Origin: Chondrus crispus
Taxonomy: Eukaryota > Rhodophyta > Florideophyceae > Gigartinales > Gigartinaceae
Reading direction: 5' to 3'
DNA length: 64,000 nt
Assembly (NCBI RefSeq): GCF_000350225.1
Contig: NW_005179032.1
Location: 124,001-188,000 of the forward strand
Part shown: positions 10,146 through 19,390 of the stretch, piece after piece
How the letters are laid out: every line of letters begins with the position of its first letter
How positions within the stretch are numbered: the stretch's first letter is position 1
Translations under genes and position numbers: made by a program
Notes under the pieces: generated by a model
Told to the model about the DNA's origin: nothing
Seen by the model: the letters and a program-made list of their open reading frames with translations, nothing else
Databases searched by the model: none

Positions 10146-10228
10146 CGGGGGCGAGCTTGCCCCCGTTTACTGGTGGGGACAGGTGCCAGGTCTTAACCCC
10201 GCAGGGGGACGCCTCGGACACCTGTCCC
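10146..10228. repeat. two stem-loops in B2 LTR
   Basis: CGGGGGC/GCCCCCG close a short loop at 10146-10165. GGGACAGGTG (10176-10185) pairs perfectly with CACCTGTCCC (10219-10228) across 33 bases. The same arrangement, with partial pairing, is in the second copy near 49670-49755. It may be an RNA structure of the LTR transcript. Confidence 0.6.
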
Positions 10229-10305
10229 AGTACAGTAGTACAGTACCTGCCGCCTAGTGCGTGCCGGGTACTGTACACAATTAAAAAACTAGCGCCATAA
10301 TTGCT

Positions 10306-10520
10306 ACTACCGCACGGACGCTGCTACTACACGTGTGCACTACTGTACACGCGTGTTGCTTACAGACTACCGCACGGACGACACGTGTGCTAACGCGCAC
10401 ACGTAACACGCGTAGACTACCGCTGGGACGACACGTGCACTACTGTACACGTACGCCAGATTACGACCGCTCGGCATGCGCGCGCGCTCGCTACACGTGG
10501 GCACAGCCGCCCACGTGTAT
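10306..10520. repeat. degenerate tandem repeat with five CACGTG motifs
   Basis: Units of about 45-60 bp begin CTACCGCACGGACG or a variant (10309, 10368, 10414) and carry ACACGTGT-like palindromes. CACGTG occurs at 10330, 10382, 10432, 10494 and 10512. CACGTG is the core site of many bHLH and bZIP factors; a regulatory role here is inference. Confidence 0.6.
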
Positions 10521-10575
10521 ACCGTATACGGCCGTCCGATGACCTCCGCGCGCTCGCGCCGGTCATTATACTACA

Positions 10576-10590
10576 GACCTCCCCCCTTAG
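10576..10590 (-). other. polypurine tract of B2
   Basis: Read on minus, CTAAGGGGGGAGGTC directly precedes the LTR start TGTAGTATAATG. It marks the LTR as the element's 3' LTR and so places the plus-strand ORF at 10667 antisense to the element. Confidence 0.7.
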
Positions 10591-10666
10591 CTTTCGCTAC
10601 GTCCCCGTAGCGACCCTCTACTCGAGTGCGCGGGTCTGTTCCGGACGTTTCCTTCTATCGCGCACG

Positions 10667-13159
10667 ATGCGGGAACAGAAGCCCCTCCGTGTGGACGATC
10701 ATGCCCCCTGGCTCGTCAGCGAGCTGGCGGTATATAACGCCGCGAGTTCGTCCGATTCGGAGAGCGCGTCTTCTGATTCTCCCCACGCGATCCACACTGA
10801 CCCCCCAATTCTTCCCCAACACTCCCCTGCGAACTCCGAAACCTCCTCGGACAACGACGACGACATTCCCCTACAGCGGCTCTTCAACCAACCGATGGAC
10901 GGTCATCGCGACACTCCGGCTGTGCGCGCGTACAGGCAGCCGTTGAGCCCGCCTCGGGCTCCGGCAGCGACGCCGGTCGGTCCCACCTTCCAACCGCGGC
11001 GACGCCTTCGCGACGGCCTGCAACCGCCCCCTGGAGTGGCGGGGCCCGCGCAAGCGCCAATTGATTCGCCCGTACCGGTCGCATCGCCACCGCTGGGCGC
11101 CCAAGCAACACATTCCTCACCGCTGCCCCTCGTGGGCGTGGCTCCAAGAATGGTCGAGGCGGACCCGGAGCTCCCCGTGGAGCTGCCGCCGCCTCCCATG
11201 TCGCCGCTGCCCGCTGCAGGTACGGCGCTCACAAGGGCCGCTTCCGAGGCGCCGTACGCGGCGCCGGCGCCGTCAAGTAGCGTAGCGCTCGCGCCGGCCG
11301 GACGGGGGGCGACAACGTCGCTGGGGCAGGTGTTCACCGCCCCGAGTACCCCGGGCTGGCTGCGCAGCGGCGTTGGTTCCGTACGGTCGCTGTGGCCCGG
11401 GTCCTCGATGGACCACCGCCGCCGGCGCGCTCGCCGGCGCGCTGCGGGCCGCAAGCCTCCGCTTACGGTCGAGGAGTACGTTCAGCGGAACTTGCTGGAC
11501 GCCGCGAGGTTCGCGGCCATTCTGATGGTGCGCGCGATCAAGACTCCGTCCGGACGCGGTGCCGTGGCGCAAGACAACCGCACCGGCGCGTGGAAGGCGC
11601 GGTGGCGTCACGCTCCGTGCTGGACGCCGGCCGCGGCGGGCAGTGACTTGCTGTACGTCCGCTGCGAGGGCGAGGAAAAGTATCACATCTCGCTGCTGAA
11701 CCTCTTCGGTCGGTATCGCCGCTACGAGGGCCTCGCGCCCGACGTCCGCTTGGTGGCCTTTCCGCGGCCTTTCGACAGCTGGTACAGCGTTGCGAACCGA
11801 ACGCGGTGGGGTGAGGACGCAGCGCGCGAGAGTCGGCTGCGCTGGCGCCGGGTGGACGATTTCTTCCACATGTGGCACAGCACCGAGTTTTTCTCGGTGC
11901 CCAGCGCCGCGCGGCGTGGCCTGTACCCCGCGCTCCCGCCGAGCTGGTCGACGTTCGAGGCGCTGGAGTACCTGTGCGTACCGACGCTGAGCGTCATGGC
12001 GTACGTGGCGGCGCATTGGTTGCCGCTCGGCCGATCGGAATCCGCGGAAACGGAGCGAACGCGCGTCTTGGTGCACGCGATCATGCTTTCCGAATGGGCG
12101 GTCTTGGCCTTCCTGTGCTTCTTGCACGCCGCTCGCGAGGGACTGCCGTTCTTCACGAAGTGTCCCGACCCGCGGCTGATCGCGGGGCGCGAGGAGCGGT
12201 TCGGTGAGCGCGGGCTGCTCTTCCGCCTCTCGGCGGGGCTCATCGACTTAATCCGCTCGGTCGGTATCGCGGAGATCGTCGAGGGTACGGCGTTTGACGC
12301 GGCGTACGTGACGCAGCCGTTGGCCTTCACCGAGGGTATGGATTGGAGCGGCCGGCCGGACTTCGCGTGGTTCAGCTGGAACCAGCGGTGTACCCTACCG
12401 ATACCCGCCGGAGCCGAGGCAGAGACCGGTACCGATGGTGGCAGCGCGGCTCCCGGTCCAGCGGACGCGACCATCGCGGTCGACGTGGACGGCGCAGTCG
12501 ACACGGTCGACGCGGGTGACACGGGCGGCTTGCTTGCCGATGCCGATGTCGCGCCGCCGCGCGAGGCGGGAACCGGTGCGGTGAGGAGCGTCGTCGAGAT
12601 CGCGGTTCCGGCCCGCGGCGGATCCGCTCGCGTGGCCTCGATCCAGAGCGACTCACCGAAGGGGTTAAGAGAACCCCCCGGTGTCGTGGGAATTTCGGCC
12701 CCCACCTCAAGCCCCCCACACATCAGCGTGGTGACCGGTACCGAAGGCGATCATCGTCCCGTTCCGATGCCTCCTCCTCCCGCCCCGCAACCGTCCGGCC
12801 GGTCTTCCCCGGAGCGCCTCCGTGAGGAGGCCGCGTTCACTGCCCTGCAGTACGCTTGCTCCTTCGAGGGGGCAACAGTTCCTTCGTCGGTGGAGCAGGC
12901 GCTGCTGCAGGCGCGCGAGTGGATGCACCAGGCCAAGCAGCTGGAGACGACCGTCGCGGCGCTCCGAGAGGCCTCCACCGCGGCGGAGCGTGAGCGCGTC
13001 GAGCATCACGAGAAGCTCCGCGGCGTGCAGGACATCCTCGCGGTCGTCAGCCAACGTCTCGCGGCGCCGCCGATGCCTGCCGCTACGGTCGGGGCCTCGC
13101 GCCCCGCGCCCGAAGATGCCGCGGCGGCTCTGCCGGCTAAGCGCACGCGTCGTTCTTGA
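10667..13159 (+). CDS. 830-residue antisense ORF of gypsy element B2, unknown function
   Basis: Intact ORF of 830 codons on the strand opposite to B2 pol. Its ATG lies 92 bp inside the 3' LTR; its stop is about 175 bp from the pol stop, so the two genes converge tail to tail. Residues 1-260 are Ser/Pro/Ala-rich and probably disordered. Residues about 265-575 look globular, with hydrophobic stretches near LSVMAYVAAHW and SEWAVLAFLCFLHAA. An acidic Pro-rich linker follows. The C-terminus (about 715-800) is helical, probably coiled coil (VEQALLQAREWMHQAKQLE). Blocks PSWST, SEWAVLAF, DFAWFSW and AAFTALQYACSFEG occur in the same order as PSWWS, TEWCVKVA, DFVWINPW and AAVYHRLLMAHGVEG in the family A antisense protein. 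I know no family it belongs to. The ATG at 10667 is the first in frame; there is one opposite-strand shadow frame. Confidence 0.75.
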   Translation: MREQKPLRVDDHAPWLVSELAVYNAASSSDSESASSDSPHAIHTDPPILPQHSPANSETSSDNDDDIPLQRLFNQPMDGHRDTPAVRAYRQPLSPPRAPAATPVGPTFQPRRRLRDGLQPPPGVAGPAQAPIDSPVPVASPPLGAQATHSSPLPLVGVAPRMVEADPELPVELPPPPMSPLPAAGTALTRAASEAPYAAPAPSSSVALAPAGRGATTSLGQVFTAPSTPGWLRSGVGSVRSLWPGSSMDHRRRRARRRAAGRKPPLTVEEYVQRNLLDAARFAAILMVRAIKTPSGRGAVAQDNRTGAWKARWRHAPCWTPAAAGSDLLYVRCEGEEKYHISLLNLFGRYRRYEGLAPDVRLVAFPRPFDSWYSVANRTRWGEDAARESRLRWRRVDDFFHMWHSTEFFSVPSAARRGLYPALPPSWSTFEALEYLCVPTLSVMAYVAAHWLPLGRSESAETERTRVLVHAIMLSEWAVLAFLCFLHAAREGLPFFTKCPDPRLIAGREERFGERGLLFRLSAGLIDLIRSVGIAEIVEGTAFDAAYVTQPLAFTEGMDWSGRPDFAWFSWNQRCTLPIPAGAEAETGTDGGSAAPGPADATIAVDVDGAVDTVDAGDTGGLLADADVAPPREAGTGAVRSVVEIAVPARGGSARVASIQSDSPKGLREPPGVVGISAPTSSPPHISVVTGTEGDHRPVPMPPPPAPQPSGRSSPERLREEAAFTALQYACSFEGATVPSSVEQALLQAREWMHQAKQLETTVAALREASTAAERERVEHHEKLRGVQDILAVVSQRLAAPPMPAATVGASRPAPEDAAAALPAKRTRRS

Positions 13160-13335
13160 GCCCCGACCCGTTGGTCGCCCCCTTTCGCGTAGCCCATTAG
13201 GGGCATCGCCCACAGTAAACAGAGCCGGTTAGCGGTGTTCCTTGCATTTTCCTTTTGGCGCGTGCGGGCGGCAGTGCACGACGCGCGCGAGCGAGGTCGT
13301 CCTCACGGTTCGGCCACGCGTGGCCGGAAAAAGCG

Positions 13336-16300
13336 CTACGCGAGCGCGCTTGTCCGTCCTTGGCGCGTACGCCAATATCGGTCGATGAAAGGCTGCGGGA
13401 GCCCCTCGGAGGGCTCGTAGGTATCGTCAGAAGCGGCGTACCCGTACCAGCAAACCTTGTACTCGATGCCGCCGCCGGTCATACGGTGTCCGACGATGCG
13501 GTCAACGACGTATTCCGCGCGGGGCGTTGTGGCTTGTGCGTCCGATGCGGATGGAATGGCCGAGGTGACAGCGTCCCCCGGCCCGCGTGGCATTTTTGTG
13601 ACGCAGTCGATGCTCACACGGTTCTCCACACCGTCCTGCTCGATGAGGACCGTGGTGTCCGTAGCGGAGCGCACGCGAAACGGCCCCTCTGTCCTTGGTA
13701 GAAGTTTGACAGAGAGCTCGTCCGTTCCGGTCTTACCTTGCGCACGCGTGTGTCGCTCGACGCTTGTCAACGGGCGGGGCGGGCGATCAACGTAGACAAA
13801 ATCGCCCGCCACAACGACCGGACGGAAGCGGACCTTCTTGTCAAAATCGTCCTTGTACCGCTTTTGCGATGCGGATAATTTCGTCCGAGCGCGGTCGAGA
13901 GCGTCGCGAAGCTTGCGCAGCGTGGCGCGCTTGTACTGCACCGGGGTCCGCGGGTCCTGTCGATGGGTCCCCGCTTCCTGCGGCACAGTACCAGGGAGGA
14001 TTAAACTGGACGGTGGCCGCGTTAACACCAGGTCGAACGGAGTCGTCTCCGTCGACCGGTGGACCTGCGTATTGTACGGGAAGGTCAGCGGCTACACATA
14101 GTCGTCCCAATCGCGCTGGTGCTCCTCTACGTAGTGCCGGAGGCGTTGCACCAGCGTGCGATTGAACCGTTCGGTCTGCCCATTCGACTGGGGGTGGTAG
14201 GCTGTCGTGAGATAATGCCGCACCTCCAGGAGGGCGCATACCGCGTCGAAGAATTTTGCAGCGAACTGGGGGCCATTGTCTGTTAGTACTTAGCGCAGCG
14301 CTCCGTAAGCGTAGACCCAGTTGTCTAAAAACGCGTTTGCGACGACCGAAGCGGCTGTGGTCCGGAGCGGGATACTGCGCGTTAGCTTGGAGAACCGGTC
14401 GGTAATTACCAACACGTGTTGGTTTCCGTGCGCGGTCTTGGGCAGGGGCCCCAGGAGGTCCATCGCGATAAACTCCAAGGGGCCCGCCGCGGGGAACAGC
14501 TTGAGATCCTTTTGGTTCTTGACAAGCGTCCCGCGGGTCGCAGCACACGAGGTGCAATTCCGTACGGTCGAAAACGCGTCGCTGGCCATGTGTGGCCAGT
14601 AGTACTCCCTGCGAAGGGTGTAGTACATACGCGTCGCTCCCGGGTGACCTGACAACCTCGGATGGTGTGCCAGGTACAGTACCCGGGGGCGCAACCGAGT
14701 CGGTACCACGCGCTGTAGGGTTCCGTCCAGCGGGGACGTCCTCACGAGAAATCCGTAACGGTCGATGTCGAACTTCGAGTTCGGCGTCCCGACGGTTTCC
14801 GCGGCGAAGCGACAGAAGGCGTCCTCAGCTTGTTCGCGTAGAAATTCCTCAACCGAGATGGACGCAGCGTCGCGTTCCTCGGGAGTTATCGCGAGCGCGT
14901 GACAACCGTCCGGACGGTCCTGCGGCGGGTCCCAGTGCACATTGTCCAGGAGGGCCCCGCTGCCCTCATCGTACTGGACCGCGAAGCACGGGACCTCATC
15001 ATCGACCGGTTCGGTGTCTCCTCCATCGGTACGTAAGCGCGATACGCCGTCCGCGAGTTGGTGCTTGACGCCTGGGCGGTACTGTACCTCGTAGTCGTAC
15101 TCCGCCAAGCGCAGGCGCCAGCGAGCGAGCCGACCGGAACTGTCGGCTAAATTGAAGACCCAGCGTAGGGCCTCGTGATCCGTGCGGAGGTTGAGCGCGC
15201 TTCCGTATAGGTACGGCCGTAGGGTGAGGATGCTCCACACTACAGCCAAGCATTCCTTTTCGGTAGTCGTATAATTGCGCTCCGCGTCGGTCAACGCACG
15301 GCTCCAATATCCGATCGGTCGAGTACCTCCATCGGGTTGCTCCTGTAGAAGGGCGCAACCCACTTGGTGTCCGCACGCGTCGGTGTCCAGCGTATATTTC
15401 CGTCCGTAGCGGGGCAGCGCGAGGATTGGCGGCGACACGAGGCGCCGCTTCAATTCCTCAAACGCCGCGTGTTCTGCATCGGTTAAGATCTCCAACTCGT
15501 AGAGCTGATTCTTGCCGGTCCTCTTATTCAGCGGCGCGGCGATCTTCGCGAATCCTTGCACAAACCGTCGGTACACGTTGCACATCCCGAGAAAGGATCG
15601 CAGTTCCGTTTGGTTCGTAAGCGCGCGCGCGCGCTCGATCGCGATGACGTTGCGTCGCTCCACCTCCAACCGTCCCGGACGAATGACGTGCCCGAGATAG
15701 GTTACGGAGGTGTCGAAAAACGCGCACTTCGCCAATTTTAGCGACACGCCCGCGGTATGTAGAAGCCGTAGTACCTCGCGCACGTGTGCCATATGTTCCG
15801 TAACGGTTCGCGAGTAGACAATGACGTCATCGAGGTAGACCAACGCGGTCTCTCATTTCACGCGGGACAGGATGATGTCGACCGCTCGTTGAAATGTCGC
15901 GGGCGCGTTTTTGAGACCGAACGGCATGCGTAGAAAGCGGTAGAGGCCCGAATGCGACGCGAACGTAGTTTTATCGCGGTCCTCCTCGGCGATCTCCACC
16001 TGCCAATACCTGGTATTACAGTCTAGCGTGGTAAAGACAGTGGCATCGCCGAGCGAGTCGATACATTCGTCCATGCGCGGTAGTGGGTAGGAGTCGCGAA
16101 CCGTAACGGCGTTTAGCTTGCGATAGTCCACGCAGAACGGCATGGTCCCGTCCTTTTTAGGGACGAAGACCACGGGGCTCGCCCACTCGGCCGATGTCGG
16201 TTCGATGACTCCCGCGCGCAGCATGCGGTCGATTTCCTTCTTCTCCTTCTCGCGCGCGATGGGTCCGGCTCCGTGGGGTGCTTGGTAGATCGGCTTCGCA

Positions 16301-17091
16301 CCGGGCTTCAGCGCGATGCGATGCTTCGTAGCATCGATCTTACCCAAGTGGCCGGACCACATGTCCTTGAACTCGGACAGCATGTCCACAATTTCCGACC
16401 GGGCAGTACTGTCTTCTGCACCAATATGGACGTCTTCTTCCCACGAGCGGGTCTTCTCCGCGTCCGTACCTGTCCGCTCATCCGCGTTAGCGGGATTGCC
16501 ACTGTGGGCGTCGTCCGTTTTCGGTTCTTCGCGTCGCGCGCCTCCTCCCGTAGCGATGGTGGATTTAATTCTGCCGTCGTCCGTAACGGGTCCTTCTCGT
16601 CGCGCACATTCCCCCGCGGGTGGGGAATTAATCCTGCCTTCGTCCGTAGCGGGTTCTTTGCGACCCCCGTATCCTTCCGTAGCGGTGGAGGATTGTCTTC
16701 TGCTGTCGTCCGTAACTGGTTGTTCGCGTCGCGCCTGTTCCTCCGTAGCGGTCGAGGAATTATTTTTGTTCCCTCCCCCTTCCTTAGCGTCGGCCTCTCC
16801 GGGGACCGGCACGCCACGTGTCAGGATGTGTGTGGGGGATGGCAACGCGAGACCAACAACGATATGCTTGGGGACGTGGGCCGTGCAGTTTCCGAAGTTG
16901 CTAACAAGCACCGTAAACGGCTCACCCGGGAAGAGGTCCATGACCCCTTGGGCCATCAGGCATAAATTCTTATGCGCCGTTTTGGGGCGGTTTTGCAGGA
17001 AGCAAAGCCCCCAACCGGTGTTGCGACGCGTACCATCGCTTGGGTCATCGGGGGTATCGTCACCCCCTTGACCACGCGAATTTTCCGTCAC
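13336..17091 (-). pseudogene. gypsy B2 pol: RT, RNase H, integrase, chromodomain
   Basis: One reading frame broken only by three stops: TGA at 15855-15853, TAA at 14292-14290 and TAG at 14094-14092. RT: VDYRKLNAVT, LPRMDECIDSLG, MPFGLKNAPATFQR, then YLDD just after the TGA. RNase H: DTDACGHQVGCAL, ERNYTTTEKECLAVVW, RTDHEALRW. Integrase: HHCC region (HHPRLSGHPG to CTSC), D in AMDLLGPLP, D in LTDNGPQF just after the TAA, and E in NGQTERFNR. C-terminal chromodomain: YVVDRIVGHR to YKVCWYGY. The linker before RT contains a tandem repeat (16495-16755). Apart from the stops the gene looks recent. Confidence 0.88.
16495..16755 (-). repeat. four tandem 21-22-codon repeats in B2 pol linker
   Basis: Between protease and RT the frame contains four in-register units of the form TATE-x-x-ARRE-x-PVTDD-x-R (residues 113-134, 135-156, 157-177, 178-199 of the 17091 frame). 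Units differ in several codons but keep 63-66 nt length, so the frame is preserved. Confidence 0.8.
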
Positions 17092-17846
17092 GGTACGTTC
17101 GTCGGGAACTGCGCGCGCTTCCGGTCGGACGAATTTTCCTCCTGCGCGAGCTGCTGCGACGGTCCCCTCGAGGCCATCTTGCAGTCGTGCCTCGAGGGTG
17201 TGACTCCCGTCAGCGCTACGGACGGCGCATGATGCAACAGCACCTTCCTCTGCGGTGGCAGGATCGCCTTCACGTGGCGATCCAGGAACGTGGTTCCGAG
17301 GATACAGTCCACCGCGAGGTTGGTGACGACCAACAACGGTACGCGCGCGACAAACTCACCAATCCGGACGTACAACTTGAGCTCGCCGAGGGCCTTCATC
17401 GACCTATTCGAAGCGTCGATGAGCGGCGGGCTCCGCGCGGACTGGATGGCAGCGCGCCACGGTTCTGCCACACAGCGTAGGTGGATTAGATTCGGGCCGG
17501 CGCCCGAATCTAGAACCGGCGTGATGGCGCGCATCATCGCGCGTCGTTTTCCGACCGTTGCGGTGATCTTATAATTTTGCTTCTTGAAGAAGCAAATTGC
17601 CGCTTCGTCCGTTCGGCTCTGCGATGGCGCGCGTACCGAAGCGGTCGACGGGGTGCCTTGTTTATTGAGGCTTGGCACGGGGAGGATCGTCGACGCCTCT
17701 ACGCGTCCTCCCCGGCTTCCCCCGTCAACCCAAGGTCCTCGGGCCCCTCGTCCGTCAGCGGTAGCGCGGGTTCTTCCGATTGGACGGCCTCGCGCGGCTC
17801 GACCACGTTGATGCCCGTGGGAGCCTGCGCACGCGAATTTCGCCAC
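17088..17846 (-). pseudogene. gypsy B2 retropepsin
   Basis: A 252-residue frame with the retroviral aspartic protease motif PVLDSGAGPNLIH, then VNLAVDCILGTTFLDR-like sequence, where ILG precedes the second half of the fold. The catalytic site is DSG rather than DTG, which is common in chromoviruses and functional. It overlaps the gag frame by about 150 bp in a different frame, as expected for ribosomal frameshifting, and shifts frame again relative to RT near 17090. Confidence 0.75.
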
Positions 17847-18118
17847 GCGGTCGGCGGTTGGCCCTCGAACGGCGAACCCGGGCGGAGACCTTGACGGATC
17901 CGAAGCTTTTGATAATTGGCCTCGCGGGCCTGCGAAAGCCTCGAACGCAGCGCGCTATCCGCCACCACAGGACATTGCTCCTGTCGGTTGGTCAGGTCCA
18001 GACAGAACCGACACGGCGGGGGTCCAGGTAATCTTTGATTGAAGAACCGGACCCACTGGTTCTGTACTGGAATTCCGTACGGATATGCGCGCGCGTCACT
18101 ACGTTGGGCGGGCGCCAT
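17699..18118 (-). pseudogene. gypsy B2 gag, C-terminal remnant
   Basis: A 139-residue frame. CRFCLDLTNRQEQC suggests a degenerate zinc knuckle. It lies just upstream of, and overlaps, the protease frame. The frame is open upstream of the first ATG to the element's truncated border near 18165, so it is probably the tail of a longer gag. No capsid domain is left. Confidence 0.5.
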
Positions 18119-18165
18119 CGGTGCGCCCGCCGGGGACGAGGCAGGTGACGGATGGTAGCTAGTCT

Positions 18166-18787
18166 ACCTTTAATAAGGTCTTCGACGGGGACGTGGCAAC
18201 GTAGCCCGTCGGGAAAGAAGAAAACGTAGCAGCGCTACACCATCGTACTGCCCGATGGCAAAGTACCAACAACGGATCGGTCGCAACCGAATTCCGATGG
18301 AACCAACACTGAGAAAAGCACCACTGGTGCACCAACACAGAAGCCCGATGGCAAATGACGTCACGTTGCGGATCGCAATCCGACAAGGTGGGACCAACTC
18401 AAGATTAAGGGAAATTAGGATAGGGAAATAAAGGAAAATTAGTAAGGAAAAAGGGGACCCCCGAGCGCTGAGGATAAAGTAATCTGTAGTTAAAGGAAAC
18501 GTCTTGTAAAAGACGGGCTTCAACCAAGGCGATATCAGACTCTGGCAACTCGGGTTACCTTTACTGACTTGGTCGTCAGAGGGCTAAGGTATATATCGCC
18601 CCGCCGGAGCCGCTACATTAGCTCTCGGCGCTAGATCCTAGATCTAATCTAGTGTTAAATAACTAATACGCAACTAATTAAAATTAATAGTTAAAATAAT
18701 AAAGTAAAATAATTTCCACTTTTGCTTGTCATACCCCATCATTCCCATTTCTTTTCGCCCCCCTGTGCGGCCGCTTATTGCACTACA
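18166..18787 (-). repeat. truncated family A LTR, reverse orientation
   Basis: Ends ATTGCACTACA at 18777-18787 and matches the A3 LTR (51850-52459) more closely than the A1 LTRs, e.g. GAAAAGCACCACTGGTGCAC. Its other end is cut near 18166 against B2. It therefore comes from a different insertion than A1 and marks a rearrangement that removed B2's 5' end and part of A1 gag. Confidence 0.8.
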
Positions 18788-19390
18788 AGCATTTGTAGTC
18801 GAAGGCAATATTATTGAGCCATCGGAGGGCTACGGACACGAGGAATACGGAGCTAGTGGGACGTCAACCTTACCAACGCCCACGTATACGACGGAGTCGT
18901 TTTCAGAGCCCACGGATCCCGTGATGATGTTCCGGGGGCGTGGCCACACGCCGGCACCGCGCATTCCGATGGAAGACAAGGGTACAACGTTTCGAAGGCC
19001 AGGCTGGATGGGAAGGTCGCCAAATCATGGAAGGCCGCCGGCCCGTGGAGGAACTCCACCGCAGTACCCCGTCAAGAAGCACGGACTCGTGTGCTATCAT
19101 TGTTACGAGAAGGGGCACGCCGCGCCCACGTGCATTCTTTCCCTCCGGGAAATGCACCGAGTTCTGGGAAATTACGAGGCGTTGTCTCCGATGGAGAGAT
19201 TGGGGATTCCATCGACAAGTTACCTGAAGGTGAAGAATTGGTTCGAATCGCAGACGGCGAGCACGCCGAGTCCCTCAACCCCGGGATCGAACCGACCTTT
19301 CAGAGGGCCCGCCGCCGGGCCCGTGTCGTCGAACGTAAGGAGGAACCCGCAGCAGCAGGAAAACTAGAGAGGGGAATCTCGAAGGAGTCG
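18788..19390 (+). pseudogene. gypsy A1 gag, C-terminal part with zinc knuckle
   Basis: The frame opens right after the LTR fragment and matches A2 gag (46200-45747). It contains the CCHC knuckle CYHCYEKGHAAPTC near 19094-19135, followed by the conserved LREMHRVLGNYEALSPMERLG segment and a Ser/Pro-rich tail. The capsid-like part found in A2 is absent. Gag then overlaps the start of pol in another frame. Confidence 0.82.

Larger units (their letters stand above)
9906..10575 (-). repeat. 3' LTR of B2
   Basis: 670 bp. On the minus strand it begins TGTAGTATAATG and its other end, seen on plus, is TGTGGGATAAAT, giving related inverted termini. A partial second copy is at 49431-49885. It contains a conserved hairpin region (10146-10228), a TATATA at 10127-10132, and a tandem array with CACGTG. 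A polypurine tract adjoins it. Confidence 0.75.
9906..18165 (-). mobile_element. Ty3/gypsy chromovirus B2 nested in A1 gag
   Basis: Minus-strand element: gag remnant (18118-17699), protease (17846-17088), RT-RNase H-integrase-chromodomain (17091-13336), antisense ORF (10667-13159, plus), polypurine tract (10576-10590) and 3' LTR (9906-10575). The 5' LTR is missing; the right end is replaced near 18165 by a family A LTR fragment. The bases outside the 3' LTR, CCGAC, match the uninterrupted gag of A2, which fits insertion into A1. It is GC-richer than its host element. Confidence 0.82.

Noticed and set aside
11273-12127. 284-codon minus-strand frame opposite the B2 antisense ORF
   Set aside because: Arg/Pro/His-rich shadow created by the GC-rich plus-strand gene; it has no homologue in other elements.
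11722-12723. 333-codon minus-strand frame opposite the same gene
   Set aside because: Low-complexity Ser/Pro/Thr/Arg composition, no domain, explained by the codon bias of the plus-strand ORF.
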